Numbered from the stretch's first letter, positions 15,741-33,510 are shown. The stretch: DNA of 64,000 bases from Haliangium sp050303215 (GCF_050303215.1 NZ_JBNLBH010000052.1:73727-137726); one strand, 5' to 3'. Numbers and translations are program-made. Notes: a model not told the origin generated them from the letters alone.

Positions 15741-16888
15741 GTCCTGTCGCTCCGCTCCAGGACCCTGGCCAGTTGCTCGTGAAACTGCTCGCTCACGCCG
15801 GTGAGCCCGCCCCACCCCGAGATCGCGGGATCCTCGTCTCCGGGATCGAGCGACGAGATGTCGCGCGCGATTACGCCGTGCTCGCCGTGGTGCAAGTTGT
15901 AGACTCTGCACTCCTTGCTCAGCACGCTGGTGGCCATCTGCACGTTGTCTCCCCGCGCGTCCAGTCCAAACGCCCGCAGCAGGTCACGGGGGGTGGCCGC
16001 GCCGCAGCGCTGGAGCTCGCGGATCAGCCACACGATGTCGAGCATCAGCGGGTGATGGGTGGACAGGATGACGCGGTAGCCGCGGTGGAGCAGCTCCAGG
16101 ACGAGCGCGCCGACGGCCACGATGGCTTCGGGATGGAGCCCCATCTCGGGTTCCTCCAGAATTACCCAGCCGACGTCGTCACGCTTGGTCTTGGCGGACG
16201 CCGGCAATAGATCGTAGAGCGCCAGCAGGAGCGGCACGAACTCACGCTGGCCCGCGCTCCAAGCCATATACGGCAGCTCGGCGGTGCCGTGCAGCAAGCG
16301 CAGCTCGCGCTGCAAGCCGTGCTGCTGCAACGCCAAGGTGCCGCTGTGGAACACCGACCGATCGATGGCATTGCGGAGCCCGGCCTTGAGCTGGGCCGGT
16401 GATGGGAAGATGGTGTCTGCCCCGGCCCCGAGCAGGATGCGCTGGAGCTGCAGGCCAAACGCCCGCACCACGTAGGGAGCGCTGCGATACGAGGTGAACG
16501 CCAGCGGCCAGCCGTCGGCGATGGTCAAGGCCCGCTGCGCGGGCACGTAGAACACCCACGGCGGGCTGGGATTTCTCCGGTTCTGGGGCGGCAAGGAGAC
16601 GCTGCGGCCGCGCCAGCTCAGCTCGCTGTCATCGGTCCACGACGACCCGATACCGCCACCGAGATACATGTCGAGGAACTCTTGCACCGAGCCCCATACC
16701 AGACCGTTGTCGCGCGCGGTCTTGGCGATGGTCAGGCGGTCCTGGGTCAGCTTGAAGAGCTGTAGCGCAATGCTCTTCCCTGTGCCCTGGGGCCCCACGA
16801 GCAGGGTCAGGTCCGCGAGGTCGAGGGTGACCTCGTCGATCGGACCGAACTGCCGCACGGTCAGCGTATCAGCGCGGGGTCTTGCCAT
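15737..16888 (-). CDS. AAA_15/AAA_21-type ATPase (OLD/RecF-like), candidate defence sensor
   Basis: A 383-residue ABC/SMC-like ATPase. The Walker A motif GPQGTGKS is at about 32-39, a signature-like WSAGQREFVPLLL is in the second half, Walker B is VILEEPEMGLHP, and the H-loop is STHHPLM. There is no TOPRIM or nuclease domain attached, so it is not a full OLD protein. Similar stand-alone ATPases are the sensor halves of two-gene phage defence systems such as Septu and PARIS. The start at 16888 was chosen because it puts the first beta strand (LTVRQFGPIDEVTL) directly at the N-terminus, with AAGGA upstream. It overlaps the 151-residue partner gene by 4 bases. Confidence 0.85.
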   Translation of the reverse strand: MARPRADTLTVRQFGPIDEVTLDLADLTLLVGPQGTGKSIALQLFKLTQDRLTIAKTARDNGLVWGSVQEFLDMYLGGGIGSSWTDDSELSWRGRSVSLPPQNRRNPSPPWVFYVPAQRALTIADGWPLAFTSYRSAPYVVRAFGLQLQRILLGAGADTIFPSPAQLKAGLRNAIDRSVFHSGTLALQQHGLQRELRLLHGTAELPYMAWSAGQREFVPLLLALYDLLPASAKTKRDDVGWVILEEPEMGLHPEAIVAVGALVLELLHRGYRVILSTHHPLMLDIVWLIRELQRCGAATPRDLLRAFGLDARGDNVQMATSVLSKECRVYNLHHGEHGVIARDISSLDPGDEDPAISGWGGLTGVSEQFHEQLARVLERSDRT

Positions 16889-17046
16889 GTCGAATGAATC
16901 CTTGATCAGCGCCGAACGTCGCCCAAAGGCACGCTGTCCGCCGCGGACGCGCCGCCTGCACTCAGGCAGCGTGACTGACAGTAACGACATCGCGCTGGTC
17001 CGACAAGAATGAGCGGGGCGCCGGCAGGCTCGCGTGATGGATTGCC

Positions 17047-17216
17047 CCCCGTGGGGTGACCCTCGCCGGGTCGCTTCGTCAAACGCCACCCCCGTGGGGT
17101 GACCCTCGCCGGGTCGCTTCCCCGATCGTCACCCCCGTGGGGTCCCTTCCGCCGGGTCGCTTCGTCAACGCCACCCCCGGGAGGGCATGTCCGCGGGGTC
17201 GACCTCGCTGCCGCCC
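17047..17216. repeat. 43-bp degenerate tandem repeat array
   Basis: At least four units begin with the palindrome-like ccccgtgggg, or a variant, at 17047, 17090, 17133 and about 17175. The spacing is therefore 43, 43 and 42 bases. Each of the first three contains gccgggtcgctt. The array fills most of the space between the ATPase operon and the amidohydrolase gene (16889-17387). Nothing else was recognised in that interval. Confidence 0.85.
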
Positions 17217-17387
17217 CCTCCCCGAGGTCCTTCACCATGGGTCGACCCGGCCGCCAGGCCCTTCCCCGGGACCGCTTCGTCGGGTCGCTCCTACCGTCGC
17301 CCCCGGGTCCCGGCGCCTCTCGGCCGCGCCCGGGGGGCGGTCACGGGCGGGTTGCCCTCGCCGGCGCGCGGTGACATTCTCCGCCCC

Positions 17388-20852
<3,465 letters not shown>

Positions 20853-20913
20853 CCGCGGCGGGCCACGCCGGGCGCGGCGGGCCACGCCGGGCGCGGCGGC
20901 GCTGACGCCTCGC

Positions 20914-21873
20914 TCAATCGTCGGAAGCGGCGTCGGAAGCGGCGTCGGAAGCGACGTCGTCGCCGTGGCCGTGCACCACCACCACCGAGCAGTCGGTGTG
21001 ACGGACGGTGAGCTCCGCGACGCTGCCGAGCAGGAAACGACGCAGACCGCGGCGGCCGTGGCTGCCCATGACCACGATGTCGTACGGGATCTCCTCGAGC
21101 CGCTCCTGGATGCCATAGGCGGGGGCGGCCTCGATGGCGTGGAAGCTGATCTCGATACCCTCGCGCTCGTAGCGCTCGACCATGCGCTCGCCCGCGCTCT
21201 CGGCCGACTCGGCCATGGCCCGGCGGACAGTGGTCAGGGCCTCCTCCGCGGCCTTGAAGGGGGCGTACGGGGTGGTCGCCGTGACCGGGATCTGCCAGAA
21301 GTGCACCACGTCGATGCGGGCGCCGCGGGCAGCCAGGGCCAGGGCCATCTGCACGGCCTTCTCGGACGGGCGCGAGAAGTCCGTGGGCACCAGGATGCGA
21401 CCGTAGCCGCCGCTGCCCTCGGACTTGGGCCGGGCCACCATGACGCTGGTGTTGGCCAGCCGCACCACCCGCTCCGAAATGCTGCCCAGGAAGAAGCGCC
21501 TGAGCCCGCTGCGGCCGTGGGTGCCTACGATCAGTAGGTCGGCCCCCAACTCCTCGGCGGCCTCGGTCAGGCCGGTGTCGGCAAAACCGTCGCGGACCAG
21601 GTGGGTGATCTCCACCCCCTGACCGTGCATGCGCTGGCGCATCTCGTCCAGCTCACGCCGATCCTCCGCGAGCTGCTCGCGCACCAACTCCTCCCACTCC
21701 TTGATGGTCGAGTGCATGACGCCGCCCTCGTGACGCGGGCTGTCGAGCACCGTGCCGACGTGCACCAGCACGACCTCGGCGCCGGTGTGGCGCGCGATGT
21801 TGAGAGCCTGCCGGGTGGCAGCCCGGGCCTCGTCCGAGAAATCGATGCCAACGACGATCTTCTTGATGTCCAT
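20914..21873 (-). CDS. Tandem universal stress protein (two UspA domains)
   Basis: A 319-residue cytoplasmic protein made of two UspA domains. Each keeps the ATP-binding loop: GTHGRSGLRRFFLGS in domain 1 and GSHGRRGLRRFLLGS in domain 2. These proteins bind ATP and support survival under energy or oxidative stress. The C-terminus is a repeated SDAASDAASD tail. The ATG at 21873 (MDIKKIVVGIDF) is preferred over the one at 21897, because a sigma-54 promoter ends close upstream and would place the transcript start inside the longer version. Divergent from it is an NtrC-type regulator that could activate it. Confidence 0.85.
   Translation of the reverse strand: MDIKKIVVGIDFSDEARAATRQALNIARHTGAEVVLVHVGTVLDSPRHEGGVMHSTIKEWEELVREQLAEDRRELDEMRQRMHGQGVEITHLVRDGFADTGLTEAAEELGADLLIVGTHGRSGLRRFFLGSISERVVRLANTSVMVARPKSEGSGGYGRILVPTDFSRPSEKAVQMALALAARGARIDVVHFWQIPVTATTPYAPFKAAEEALTTVRRAMAESAESAGERMVERYEREGIEISFHAIEAAPAYGIQERLEEIPYDIVVMGSHGRRGLRRFLLGSVAELTVRHTDCSVVVVHGHGDDVASDAASDAASDD
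20920..20955. repeat. 12-bp triplet repeat in the Usp C-terminus
   Basis: The unit gtcggaagcggc is present three times, the last one altered, and encodes the repeated Ala-Ser-Asp-Ala tail of the universal stress protein. Copy number may vary between strains. Confidence 0.7.
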
Positions 21874-21897
21874 GGTCGTGTCCTCATCAGCAAGCAT

Positions 21898-21913
21898 TGC
21901 ACGTCCCTTGCCA
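21898..21913 (-). promoter_or_regulatory. Sigma-54 (-24/-12) promoter for the universal stress gene
   Basis: On the minus strand the sequence reads TGGCAAGGGACGTGCA. It has the invariant GG and GC with exactly ten bases between them, close to the consensus TGGCACG-N4-TTGC. The expected transcript start is near 21887, leaving a short leader with the AGGA ribosome site before the ATG at 21873. Confidence 0.6.
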
Positions 21914-22136
21914 GACTCGGCGGTGCGAATGTTGCGCCTTTTGATAGTAGCGAGCCCGCAGTTCTTGCACTTGACTGGCGCTCGACGCAAGTATTGCGCA
22001 CAATTGAAGTGTGTACGTCGTGTAGCGACGGCACGGTATTCGCAACTACGGACCCAGCTAGGAGCGTGCCCGGCGCATGGCATCCCGCTCCCAGGATGTC
22101 GTACCCTGGCGCCTACCAGCGAAGAGCGAGGACATA

Positions 22137-23528
<1,392 letters not shown>

Positions 23529-24049
23529 CGGCCGCGCGCAGGCACAGTGACGGCCGCGGGCGCAGGGGCGCGAGCACCCAGCGACGCGCGCACCCAGGGC
23601 GCGGGCCCAGTTGCATCAAGGTGAGCCGGTCGAGACCGCGCTTGCATCACTATGATGCGACCTAGTAGTGTTTCTCGGTAGCGTGTTGACGGACTGATAG
23701 GGGTTCGGTAGAACGTCCGGTAGTTGGGTTGTGGTGATTCGGTATTACCACATCGTTTGTCAATCTAGCTTGCTTCAATTCATCGGGAGGTGACGCAGGG
23801 TCGTGGTCAGGGTCGCAGGTCTATGCACGGCGGAGGATCCGGTCGACGTGATCGGATGGGGGGACGCAGGGGGTGACGGTACGCCGTCGCGACAGCGATC
23901 TCACGGCACCTGAGCGCGTGTCGGCGCCGGGCGGGCGTGGCCGCGGGCGGAGCCTCATGGCGCCGCGCGCCCGCGTCCACGTCCGCGCCGGCCATGGCGA
24001 CGCTGCGAGCACGCTCGGTGAATACGGGGCACAACAAGGGAGGGAAATC
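23529..24049. other. Intergenic region, AT-richer, with promoter
   Basis: No gene was recognised in these 521 bases. About 23650-23790 is clearly less GC-rich than the genome and holds the promoter described separately. The rest would be an untranslated leader of about 330 bases for the next gene. No known riboswitch was recognised in it. Confidence 0.5.
23686..23714 (+). promoter_or_regulatory. Putative sigma-70-type promoter
   Basis: TTGACG (23686-23691) and TAGAAC (23709-23714) are separated by 17 bases. The pair lies in an AT-richer stretch and points toward the gene starting at 24050. Confidence 0.4.
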
Positions 24050-26026
24050 ATGATCTCGTCAGAAGCTACTGATTTTGTAATCCGTATTGCCTGTGGGACG
24101 CTGTCATTGCTGCGTCCGGATCTGGAGGTGGCGTGGCGCGAGGGGGTGGCGCCGTCGGCGACGCTGCCGATGCCGCCGCAGGCGCAGATGCCGCCGCAGG
24201 CGCAAATGATCGACGAGCTGCGGGCGCTGCTGGTCCGCGAGCGGGTGTTGGCCCAGGCCGAAGGGGGGCTGGACGAGGCCCAGCGCGCGGCCGCCGAGAG
24301 CCTGCTCGGGGCCGGCCCGGGCCCCGACGACGCCACCCTCGAGAGCTTGTACGCGGCCTGCCTGCCGGCGCGCGCCTGCGCCGCCGCGCTCGCCGATGAG
24401 GCCCCGTTCGTGGCCGCCCTGGGGCGGGCGCGGCCGCGCTGGGACCTCGACGACCAGGCCGTGCGGGCGGCGGCCTATTACCTCCACCCGGGCGAGGCCG
24501 AGGGTCACCGGGGGCCGGCCTGGGCGATCGCGGAGGTGCTGTTCGAGGCCCTGGGCGCGCTCGGGCGCGAGGGCCAGGCCCGCTTCGGCCGCGATCCCGA
24601 GCTGCGCGCCCTGGCCGCGACCGTGCTGCGCTACCTGGGCGGCCCGCGACGCGAGGACGCGGCGGCGGCGCGGGCGGCCCTGACCGCGACCCTGGCCGGC
24701 GCGCTGGAGGTGCCGGCGTCGACGACGCCGGGCCGACGCTGGCTGAGCGCGATCTTCGAGGCCGCGCTGCGGGCCACGGCCTCGCTGCCGGCCCCGATCC
24801 GGGCCGAGCTGCTCGCGGACTGGATGTCGGGCGGCGGCTACCGCCGGCTGGTGCGCGACCTGCTGGGCACGGCCGAGGGCGTGCCCGAGCCGGCAGAGCG
24901 GGAGGACTTCACCGCCGCGCTGGCGCCGCTTTTCGGCAAGCTGGCCGGGCTCGCCCAGGAGTCGGGCGAGGGGCGCTGGTTCTGGGCCGAGCACTGCGGT
25001 GACCTGGTCCGCGCGGCCCTGGCCGCGGTGCGGGAGGACGGGCCCGCCCTCGGCGGCGACCACACCACTCTCGCCGGGGCGGTGCTGGTGGCGGTGGCCC
25101 GCGCCCTGGCCGCGACCCCGGCCCCGGGCAATCTCGGCGGGGAGTTGATCCGGGGCCTGACCCGGGCCGCCCTGGCCGCGGCCGCGCTCGGCCGCGCCGC
25201 CCCCAGCGGGCAGGGCTGGCAGGGCTGGCAGGGCTGGTGCGATGAGCTGGTCGGCTCGTTCGTGGATCTGCTCGCCGACGCCGGCCTGCGCCGGGCCCTG
25301 CCCCGAGCCCGGGTCGAGGCCCTGGCCGAGCGGGCGCTGGCCCACTTCGCCACCCACCCGGCGCTGATCGCCGACCGCCCGGCCCTGGCCCGGGACGCGG
25401 TGCACGCGCTGGTGCGAGAGCTCCCGGCCGAGCTCGCCGGGGCCGGGGTGGCCGAGGGGACGGTGGAGGCGCTGCTGGCGGCCCTGGGCGATCGCCCGGC
25501 CCTGGCCCAGACCAGCTTCCCGCGCCACGTCGCGGGGGTGCTCGCGGCGCTGGCACCGCACCTGCGCGAGGGCGCGGTGAGCCGGCACCAGGCCGGCGGG
25601 ATGGTGCGGGCCGCGATCGCGGTCACGGCCGCCAACCCGGCCCTGTTCATCGCCGCCGAGGCCCGCCTGAGCGGCTGGGTGGTGACCAGCCTGGCCAAGC
25701 TCGCGCGCACCACCGACGCGCTCGCGGGTCCGGGCCTGGCGGCCGCGACCGGGGCGGTGATGGAGGCGCTGGCCCGCGACGGGCGGCGCCTGACGGCGCG
25801 CGAGGGGGCGCTGCCCGACCAGCTCGAGGCGGTGCTGACCACCACCCTGCGCCGGTGCGAGCGCGCCCGCGGGGCCGGGCTCGCCGGCGCCGACATGCCC
25901 GCCGTGCTGGGCGCGATGGTGTCGGCCTGGGCCCGCGCCATGGTGGCGCTGCCGGCGCCGGACAGCGACGGCGAGGACAGCTTCCAGGAGTGCCTCGAGG
26001 CGGTCTCCCGCCGGCTCACGCGCTGA
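24050..26026 (+). CDS. Large all-helical repeat protein of unknown function
   Basis: A 658-residue Ala/Leu/Arg-rich protein with no recognised domain, signal peptide or membrane helix. The sequence is a succession of amphipathic helices of about 30-40 residues, suggesting a HEAT/ARM-like solenoid. A small codon-level repeat gives GWQGWQGW near residue 390. The start is well defined by AAGGGAGGG six bases before the ATG. Upstream in-frame ATGs (23873, 23957) lack such a site. It is convergent with the lipoprotein gene that follows. A scaffold role is a guess. Confidence 0.75.
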   Translation: MISSEATDFVIRIACGTLSLLRPDLEVAWREGVAPSATLPMPPQAQMPPQAQMIDELRALLVRERVLAQAEGGLDEAQRAAAESLLGAGPGPDDATLESLYAACLPARACAAALADEAPFVAALGRARPRWDLDDQAVRAAAYYLHPGEAEGHRGPAWAIAEVLFEALGALGREGQARFGRDPELRALAATVLRYLGGPRREDAAAARAALTATLAGALEVPASTTPGRRWLSAIFEAALRATASLPAPIRAELLADWMSGGGYRRLVRDLLGTAEGVPEPAEREDFTAALAPLFGKLAGLAQESGEGRWFWAEHCGDLVRAALAAVREDGPALGGDHTTLAGAVLVAVARALAATPAPGNLGGELIRGLTRAALAAAALGRAAPSGQGWQGWQGWCDELVGSFVDLLADAGLRRALPRARVEALAERALAHFATHPALIADRPALARDAVHALVRELPAELAGAGVAEGTVEALLAALGDRPALAQTSFPRHVAGVLAALAPHLREGAVSRHQAGGMVRAAIAVTAANPALFIAAEARLSGWVVTSLAKLARTTDALAGPGLAAATGAVMEALARDGRRLTAREGALPDQLEAVLTTTLRRCERARGAGLAGADMPAVLGAMVSAWARAMVALPAPDSDGEDSFQECLEAVSRRLTR

Positions 26027-26048
26027 GCGGCTGCGCCGGCACCCGGAC

Positions 26049-26579
26049 TCAGCCGGCGCAGATGTCCTGGCAGAACTCGGCCTGGTCGTCCTCGGGGCAG
26101 CGCGGGATGATCACCACCGCGTCGGTGGCGAGGAGGTTCTCATCGCTGTCGAGGAGGTGGACCTCGAAGCGCAGGGGCTCGTCGAAGACCTGTATCCCGA
26201 TCGGGCTGGGGCACATGAAGGCGGGCGCCGCGATGGGGCTCTCCCACCACTCGGTGTCGGCCTCCGCGGGCACATCGACGAGCTGCAACAGGCCCCGAAA
26301 GACCAGGGCGTCGTCGGACACCCGGCGGGCCTGGCGCTCGACGTACAGGCGTCCGGACACGCCCCGCACGCGCATGTTGAGCCAGATGTGAAAGCCCCCC
26401 TGCGCGCCCGGGATGAGGGTGAGCGGGGTGCCGTCATCGACCTCCACGAAGCCGTTGCCGTTGGCGTCGGAGGTGCCGGCCAAGAGCTCGACGTCGCCGT
26501 CAGAGCCGCCGCCGCACCCGGCCCAGGTCACGAGCAAGAACAGCGAGGCGAGGGCGGGGGTGCGGACGAATGCAGACAT
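26049..26579 (-). CDS. Small lipoprotein downstream of DUF2330 gene
   Basis: A 176-residue lipoprotein (lipobox TWAGC) with a GGGSDGD spacer. The mature part is beta-rich (FHIWLNMRVRG, LYVERQARRV, PLRFEVHLLDSDE) and holds four cysteines near the C-terminus. Family is not recognised; the fold may be immunoglobulin-like. An AAGGAG site precedes the ATG. It follows the DUF2330 gene by 17 bases on the same strand, so the two form an operon and probably act together at the cell surface. Confidence 0.75.
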   Translation of the reverse strand: MSAFVRTPALASLFLLVTWAGCGGGSDGDVELLAGTSDANGNGFVEVDDGTPLTLIPGAQGGFHIWLNMRVRGVSGRLYVERQARRVSDDALVFRGLLQLVDVPAEADTEWWESPIAAPAFMCPSPIGIQVFDEPLRFEVHLLDSDENLLATDAVVIIPRCPEDDQAEFCQDICAG

Positions 26580-26596
26580 GGGGACTCCTTGCGAGC

Positions 26597-28351
<1,755 letters not shown>

Positions 28352-28625
28352 ACGAGCGGGTCCTTTCAGCGATTCGAAGGCGAGGGTAGTGAATGGAAAG
28401 CGACTGGGTGCAGTCTTAGCAAGGTCGAGGCCAAGGGCGCCCGGGTCCGGGAAGGGCCCCGGGGGCGAGGCCGAGGCCCCGACCTCCGGTCTCCGCCGAG
28501 GCCGAGCGAGCCTCGGATTTCCGAGTCCGCCGGGGGCAGGTCTCGAATTTCTGAGGCCGATGATGCGCCCGGTCAGGCCCGAGCGGCGCGCGTATGGACG
28601 CACGCGCGCCCAGGCCCGCGCGCCC

Positions 28626-30166
<1,541 letters not shown>

Positions 30167-30170
<4 letters not shown>

Positions 30171-31384
30171 GGGACCTCGCCCCCGAGGTGGACGTCGAAG
30201 CCTGCGCTGCCGCGGTCGTCGAGGAGGAAGGGCAGCAGCGCGGCTGCGCCCACGGCGACCCCGGCCACGCCCCACACCCAGGGCCGGCGGTACCACGGCG
30301 TCGGCGCGGGCGCTGCGGTCACGACCGGCGCGGGCGCGGGCGGGGTCATGATCTGATCGACGAGGACATCGACCGACCGTTCCAGATCGGTCCGGGCCCG
30401 GGCGCTGTCATCACTCAGATCGGCGAATACACGCCCGCGCTCGCGCCCGCCGGCGACCTCGATGAGGGTGAGGGTGAGCGTGGGCGAGGCCCCGGGCGAG
30501 ACCGCGACCACGGCGCTGATGACGGCCGCAGCGCCGCGCCCGCGGGCCAGGCCGCGGACCTCGGCCGGCGCGGGTGGGGCCGCGGGCACGAGCCCGGGCC
30601 GGAGGGTGCGCACCGGCTCGCTGATGAGCATCCGGGCGCCGTAGTCGAGGAAGCCGGGGCAACGGACCTGGACGAAGTGCCGGCCGCGCACGACTGTGAT
30701 GGACTCGCGCGCGCGTAGGGGACGGGCGTCGAGGCGCAGGGCGCAGCCGGGATCGACCTCGACCTGGAGCTCGGCCCGGGGGCTGTCGATGAGCTCGGCC
30801 CGGGCGCGCTCGAAGCTCTCGACGACCCGAGGAGGGTAGCGTACGGGGTCGAGGCGACGGGTGGGGTCGAGCACGGCGGCCTGGACGAAGCGCTCCCAGG
30901 CCAGGTCGGCGGCGCCCTGCTCGGTCGCGATCAGGGCCCCGTAGATGTGCACGTCGACCAACTCCGCGGCTGTGAGCCCGGCGCCACCGGTGCGCTCGGC
31001 CTCGGCCAGGGCGGCCTCGACGGCGGTCGCGGCCCGCTCGGGCTCGAAGCCGTGGTAGGCCTCGATCGCCTGGCGCAGGTGCGCGCCGGCCTCGGGCGCG
31101 GCCGGGACCGGGGGCGACAGGTCGATCAGGGTGGTCCCGCGCCGGCGGGCCACCTCGACCAGCACGGTCCGCGCCGTGGCCGCGGCAGGCACGCCGGCCG
31201 GGGCGTGGAAGATCAGCAGAGGAGGAGAGCCGACGCCTACCCCCGAATCTCGCTCCGAGACGGCGCCCCCGGTGCCGGCCGGCGCAACGCCGGGGTCGCC
31301 CTCGGCCGACTGGGCAGCGCCGCCCACCGGGACGGCCAGAGCCACCAGCGCGGCGGCGAGGGCGGGCAGCCGAGGTCCGTGCAT
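30167..31384 (-). CDS. Exported helical/PEGA-like protein with C-terminal membrane anchor
   Basis: A protein of about 405 residues with signal peptide (LPALAAALVALAVPVGGAAQ). A helical TPR-like region (about 100-195) includes AVLDPTRRLDPVRYPPRVV, followed by a small PEGA-like beta domain (VEVDPGCALRLDARPL, VVRGRHFVQVRCPGF). A nucleotide-independent beta region follows, then a Pro/Ala linker and a single transmembrane helix (VWGVAGVAVGAAALLPFLL). The pattern fits myxobacterial envelope proteins that sense or bind outside the inner membrane. A second ATG nine bases upstream (31393) is equally possible. It is divergent from a Ser/Thr kinase gene that also ends in a PEGA domain, only about 75 bp away. 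Confidence 0.7.
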
Positions 31385-31468
31385 CGGCGCCATGTTGGTA
31401 CAGCGCCAGGCCGTGGGCAAGGACACGCCCGGGGTTCCGGTCGCCGGAGGCGATATACTCGAGGAGAC

Positions 31469-33367
31469 GTGACGCGCACCCTGGGACCCTACGAGCTCTT
31501 GCGCCCGCTGGCGCAAGGCGGGATGGCCGAGGTCTTCCTGGCCCGACGCCGGGCCTCGGGCGGGGTCGAGAAGCGCCTGGTCATCAAGCGCATCCGCCCG
31601 GAACGCGCCCGCGACCCCCGCTTCGTGGCCATGTTCGTCGAAGAAGCCCGGCTGTCGATGGCGCTGGTGCACAAGAACATCGTGCCGGTGTTCGACTTCG
31701 GCCGGGCCGGGGATGAGCTGTTCCTGGCCATGGAGATGGTGGACGGGCCCGATCTCGGCGCCATCCTCGCGCGTGCCCGGACCGAGGCGGCCCCGCTCGA
31801 CCCGACGCTGGTGGCCTATGTCGCGCTCGAGGCCTGCCAGGCGCTCGACTACGCTCACAACGCCACCACCCCGGATGGCCAGCCGCGCCCACTCGTACAT
31901 CGCGACGTGACCCCGCGCAATGTGCTGATCTCGCGCGCGGGCGAGATCAAGTTGGTCGACTTCGGGGTCGCCACCAGTGACGCCGCCATCGAGACCGGCA
32001 AGATCCGCGGCACCCCCGCGTACATGGCCCCCGAGCAGGCCCGCGGCGAGGCCGTGGATGCGCGCTCGGACGTGTTCTCGCTGGGGCTGGTGATGTGGGA
32101 GGCGCTGGCCGGACGCCGGGCCTATGACGGCCGTGGCCAGGCCCGCCAGCTCGCCCAGGCCCGCGCCGCCGAGGTCCCGCCGGTGCCGGACGAGGTCCCG
32201 CCGGCCCTGGCCGGAATCGTGCGCACGGCCACCGCAGCCGCGCCCGCGGGCCGGTTCTCGGACGCGCGGGCCATGCAGCTCGCCCTCGATGAGTTCATGG
32301 TGGCCGCGCGCGCGGCCTCGGGCAGCGCGCCGCCCAGCCACGTGCTGGCGGCCTGGATCGAGGCCCACATGCCGGCGCCGACGGAGCCGTCCGCGGCCTT
32401 CGAGCTGCCCCACGGCCCGGTCGTGACCTACCTCGACGATGGCGTGGGCAGCGTGCTCGGCGCGCCCGCGAGCGCCACGCCGACACCGACCGACCGCGAC
32501 GACGCCGCGCCCGAGGCCGCGGGAGCGCCGGCCGTCGCAGGAGCGCCGGGCGATGACGGCGCGACCCTGCGCTCGCTGGCCGAGACCATCGCCGAGAGCG
32601 CGGCCGAGTTGGGCACCCGCGGCCCCGAGGGTGACCCGCCCGGCCCCGAGCGCGATCGCCGCGCCCCCGACGGGACCGGGGCCTCGCCGCCCCCACCCGG
32701 GCGCCGGTGGGTGACGCCGGTGGGCCTGGCCGGGGCCGCCCTGGCCGGGTTCGCGATCCTGTGGTGGAGCGGGCTCGCGCCCTCGACGACCACCGCACCG
32801 GAGCCCCAGGCGAGCGTGCCGGGGCGTCCGTCCGCGCCCCTGCCCGGCGAGGGCGACGGTCTCGCCGCGACCGCGCCCTCGTCGCCGCCGGCCCCGGCTC
32901 CGCTCGCGGCGCCCCCGGACGCGGCCCCGTCCGCGCCGGCCCCACCTCCGGCCCCGCCCGAGCGGAGACAGTCCGCGCGTCCGACAACGACTGTGCGCGC
33001 CCACGCCGAGCAGCCCCCGCACAGGCCCCGCCCCTCCGCCACCGCCGAGCGCGCCCCGTCCGAGCACGCCCCGGGCGCCGCGCCCGAACGCGCCGACGCG
33101 CCCGCGCGTGCCGACGCGCCCGCGCCCTCGCCCGACCCCCAGCCTGACGCCGCCCTCGCGACGCTCAAGATCAGCGCCACTCCGTGGGCCCGAGTCAGCG
33201 TGGTCGGCGGCGCCGGCTCGTGCGCCGAGACCCCGTGCGTGCTGCGGCTTCCGCCCGGGACTCACACCATCCTGTTGGTCAACCCGGTGGCCGGGCTGCG
33301 CAAGCAGCGCACGGTCGAACTCGGCGCCGGGGAGACCAAGGTGGTGCGCGAGACGCTCTCGCCGTGA
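31469..33367 (+). CDS. Ser/Thr protein kinase with transmembrane helix and PEGA domain
   Basis: A 632-residue membrane kinase with a GTG start after GAGGAG. The kinase domain (about 5-280) has the glycine loop LAQGGMAEVF, catalytic Lys in RLVIKRI, HRDVTPRN, DFGVATS and MAPEQARG. A disordered Pro/Ala-rich linker leads to one transmembrane helix (VGLAGAALAGFAILWW, about 415-430). The periplasmic part is a long Pro-rich linker and a C-terminal PEGA domain (LKISATPWARVSVVG, CVLRLPPGTHTILLV). The extracytoplasmic PEGA probably senses an envelope ligand. The divergent kelch/PEGA operon next to it is a likely partner. Confidence 0.9.
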   Translation: MTRTLGPYELLRPLAQGGMAEVFLARRRASGGVEKRLVIKRIRPERARDPRFVAMFVEEARLSMALVHKNIVPVFDFGRAGDELFLAMEMVDGPDLGAILARARTEAAPLDPTLVAYVALEACQALDYAHNATTPDGQPRPLVHRDVTPRNVLISRAGEIKLVDFGVATSDAAIETGKIRGTPAYMAPEQARGEAVDARSDVFSLGLVMWEALAGRRAYDGRGQARQLAQARAAEVPPVPDEVPPALAGIVRTATAAAPAGRFSDARAMQLALDEFMVAARAASGSAPPSHVLAAWIEAHMPAPTEPSAAFELPHGPVVTYLDDGVGSVLGAPASATPTPTDRDDAAPEAAGAPAVAGAPGDDGATLRSLAETIAESAAELGTRGPEGDPPGPERDRRAPDGTGASPPPPGRRWVTPVGLAGAALAGFAILWWSGLAPSTTTAPEPQASVPGRPSAPLPGEGDGLAATAPSSPPAPAPLAAPPDAAPSAPAPPPAPPERRQSARPTTTVRAHAEQPPHRPRPSATAERAPSEHAPGAAPERADAPARADAPAPSPDPQPDAALATLKISATPWARVSVVGGAGSCAETPCVLRLPPGTHTILLVNPVAGLRKQRTVELGAGETKVVRETLSP

Positions 33368-33510
33368 TCGGCGCCGGAGCGCAACGGACAAAGGTTGAGC
33401 AATCTCGGCCCACGTCGTCAGAGCGACGCAGCGGTGTCGCGACGACCGCGGCGAGGACCCTCCGTCGCCCTCGCAGGTGGCTGTGAGAGTGATTACGGCG
33501 AGGCCCGTCA

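Noticed and set aside
17047..17216. CRISPR array
   Set aside because: The repeat units are contiguous and degenerate, without unique spacers, and no cas gene is in the window.
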